Origin: Galeruca laticollis
Taxonomy: Eukaryota; Arthropoda; Insecta; Coleoptera; Chrysomelidae
Reading direction: 5' to 3'
DNA: 64,000 nucleotides
Assembly (NCBI GenBank): GCA_963921935.1
Contig: OY998175.1
Coordinates: forward strand, 174,131,262-174,195,261
The position numbers and the translations under genes are program-made. How positions within the stretch are numbered: the stretch's first letter is position 1; the number at the start of each line of letters is the position of its first letter. The notes beneath the pieces are model-generated. The model saw only the letters and a list, made by a program, of their open reading frames with translations. It was not told where the DNA came from and searched no databases. Of the stretch, positions 63,851 through 64,000 are shown piece after piece.

Positions 63851-64000
63851 CGAATAGTGCGTGACATATGAACAATAAGCAACGAATAGATTAGTGGGTA
63901 TTGCACGCAAATAGAAGAAGGGGCTACTGAAAAGAGTCTAGCTCATTAGCCGTCATCGGTACGGTACACCTTTGCTCTCATGTTTCACATCTTTTCTTGG
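63844..64000 (+). mobile_element. F1b copy, cut by window edge
   Basis: Starts AGATGTACGAATAGTGCGTG and is nearly identical to 12,999-13,120 through GTGGGTATTGCACGCAAATA. It then lacks the GTGGTAACCGCAGACATGCA segment and resumes at TCTAGCTCATTAGCCGTCAT. The last 30 bases (TTGCTCTCATGTTTCACATC) are in the opposite orientation to the same part of the 13 kb copy, so this one also seems to be entering a foldback. Confidence 0.7.

Noticed and set aside
1..64000. CRISPR array, tRNA or rRNA gene
   Set aside because: No spacer-repeat pattern was seen and no tRNA B-box or cloverleaf-like segment was noticed. The tandem arrays found have no unique spacers. A tRNAscan run would be the proper test.

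Overview
This 64 kb window looks like repeat-dominated DNA from an arthropod, most likely an insect nuclear genome. It is AT-rich and I found no convincing host gene. What can be recognised are decayed transposable elements of families common in insects: piggyBac, mariner/Tc1 (DDE_3 type), pogo/Tigger, Gypsy, jockey-like and RTE-like LINEs, a Dong/R4-clade LINE and Penelope-like elements (PLEs). The order (Coleoptera or another) cannot be decided from the sequence. Family names come from motifs read by eye; no search was run.

Layout. 0.7-3.6 kb: two different piggyBac transposase relics on the minus strand. 4.1-4.9 kb: a degenerate tandem repeat followed by an unexplained GC-rich block. 7.5-22.5 kb: a chain of (TA)n microsatellites, each bounding a discrete module. 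In order these are foldbacks of one family (called F1 here), a 5'-truncated Dong/R4 LINE, an AT-rich foldback, a palindromic element with a mariner inside, an 89-bp-arm hairpin, an F1 monomer, a short hairpin, an F1 giant palindrome with arms of about 385 bp, and a 5.9 kb LTR element with 1.57 kb LTRs, gag-like ORFs and no visible reverse transcriptase or integrase. 24-25.7 kb: a second foldback family (G1) next to a transposase tail. 26.26-29.01 kb: an almost complete pogo/Tigger element on the minus strand. 29.3-37.4 kb: a jockey-like LINE on the minus strand split by a complete but decayed Gypsy element (30,891-36,927; LTRs, PBS, PPT and ATAT target duplication visible), which itself carries two small insertions.

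38.5-49.6 kb: a PLE relic, a long transposase-like pseudogene split by a G1 foldback, a TIR element with a 43-bp tandem repeat, an RTE-like LINE tail, a mariner relic and a Gypsy integrase fragment. 49.6-51.8 kb: LINE fragments in opposing orientation. 52.2-56 kb: a probable pogo-like relic with a 107-bp tandem array and a twin-hairpin microstructure. 57.4-64 kb: more (TA)n-bounded modules, with inverted PLE termini, a mariner relic, head-to-head PLE GIY-YIG endonuclease relics, a 37-bp-TIR module and another F1 copy cut by the window edge.

There is no pathway here. The biological theme is target choice and nesting: unrelated elements repeatedly sit inside (TA)n tracts, many are palindromic, and successive insertions give a relative age order. 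The best candidates for something undescribed are the (TA)n-associated foldback family F1 and the gag-only long-LTR element with several primer-binding-site-like motifs near its LTR end.
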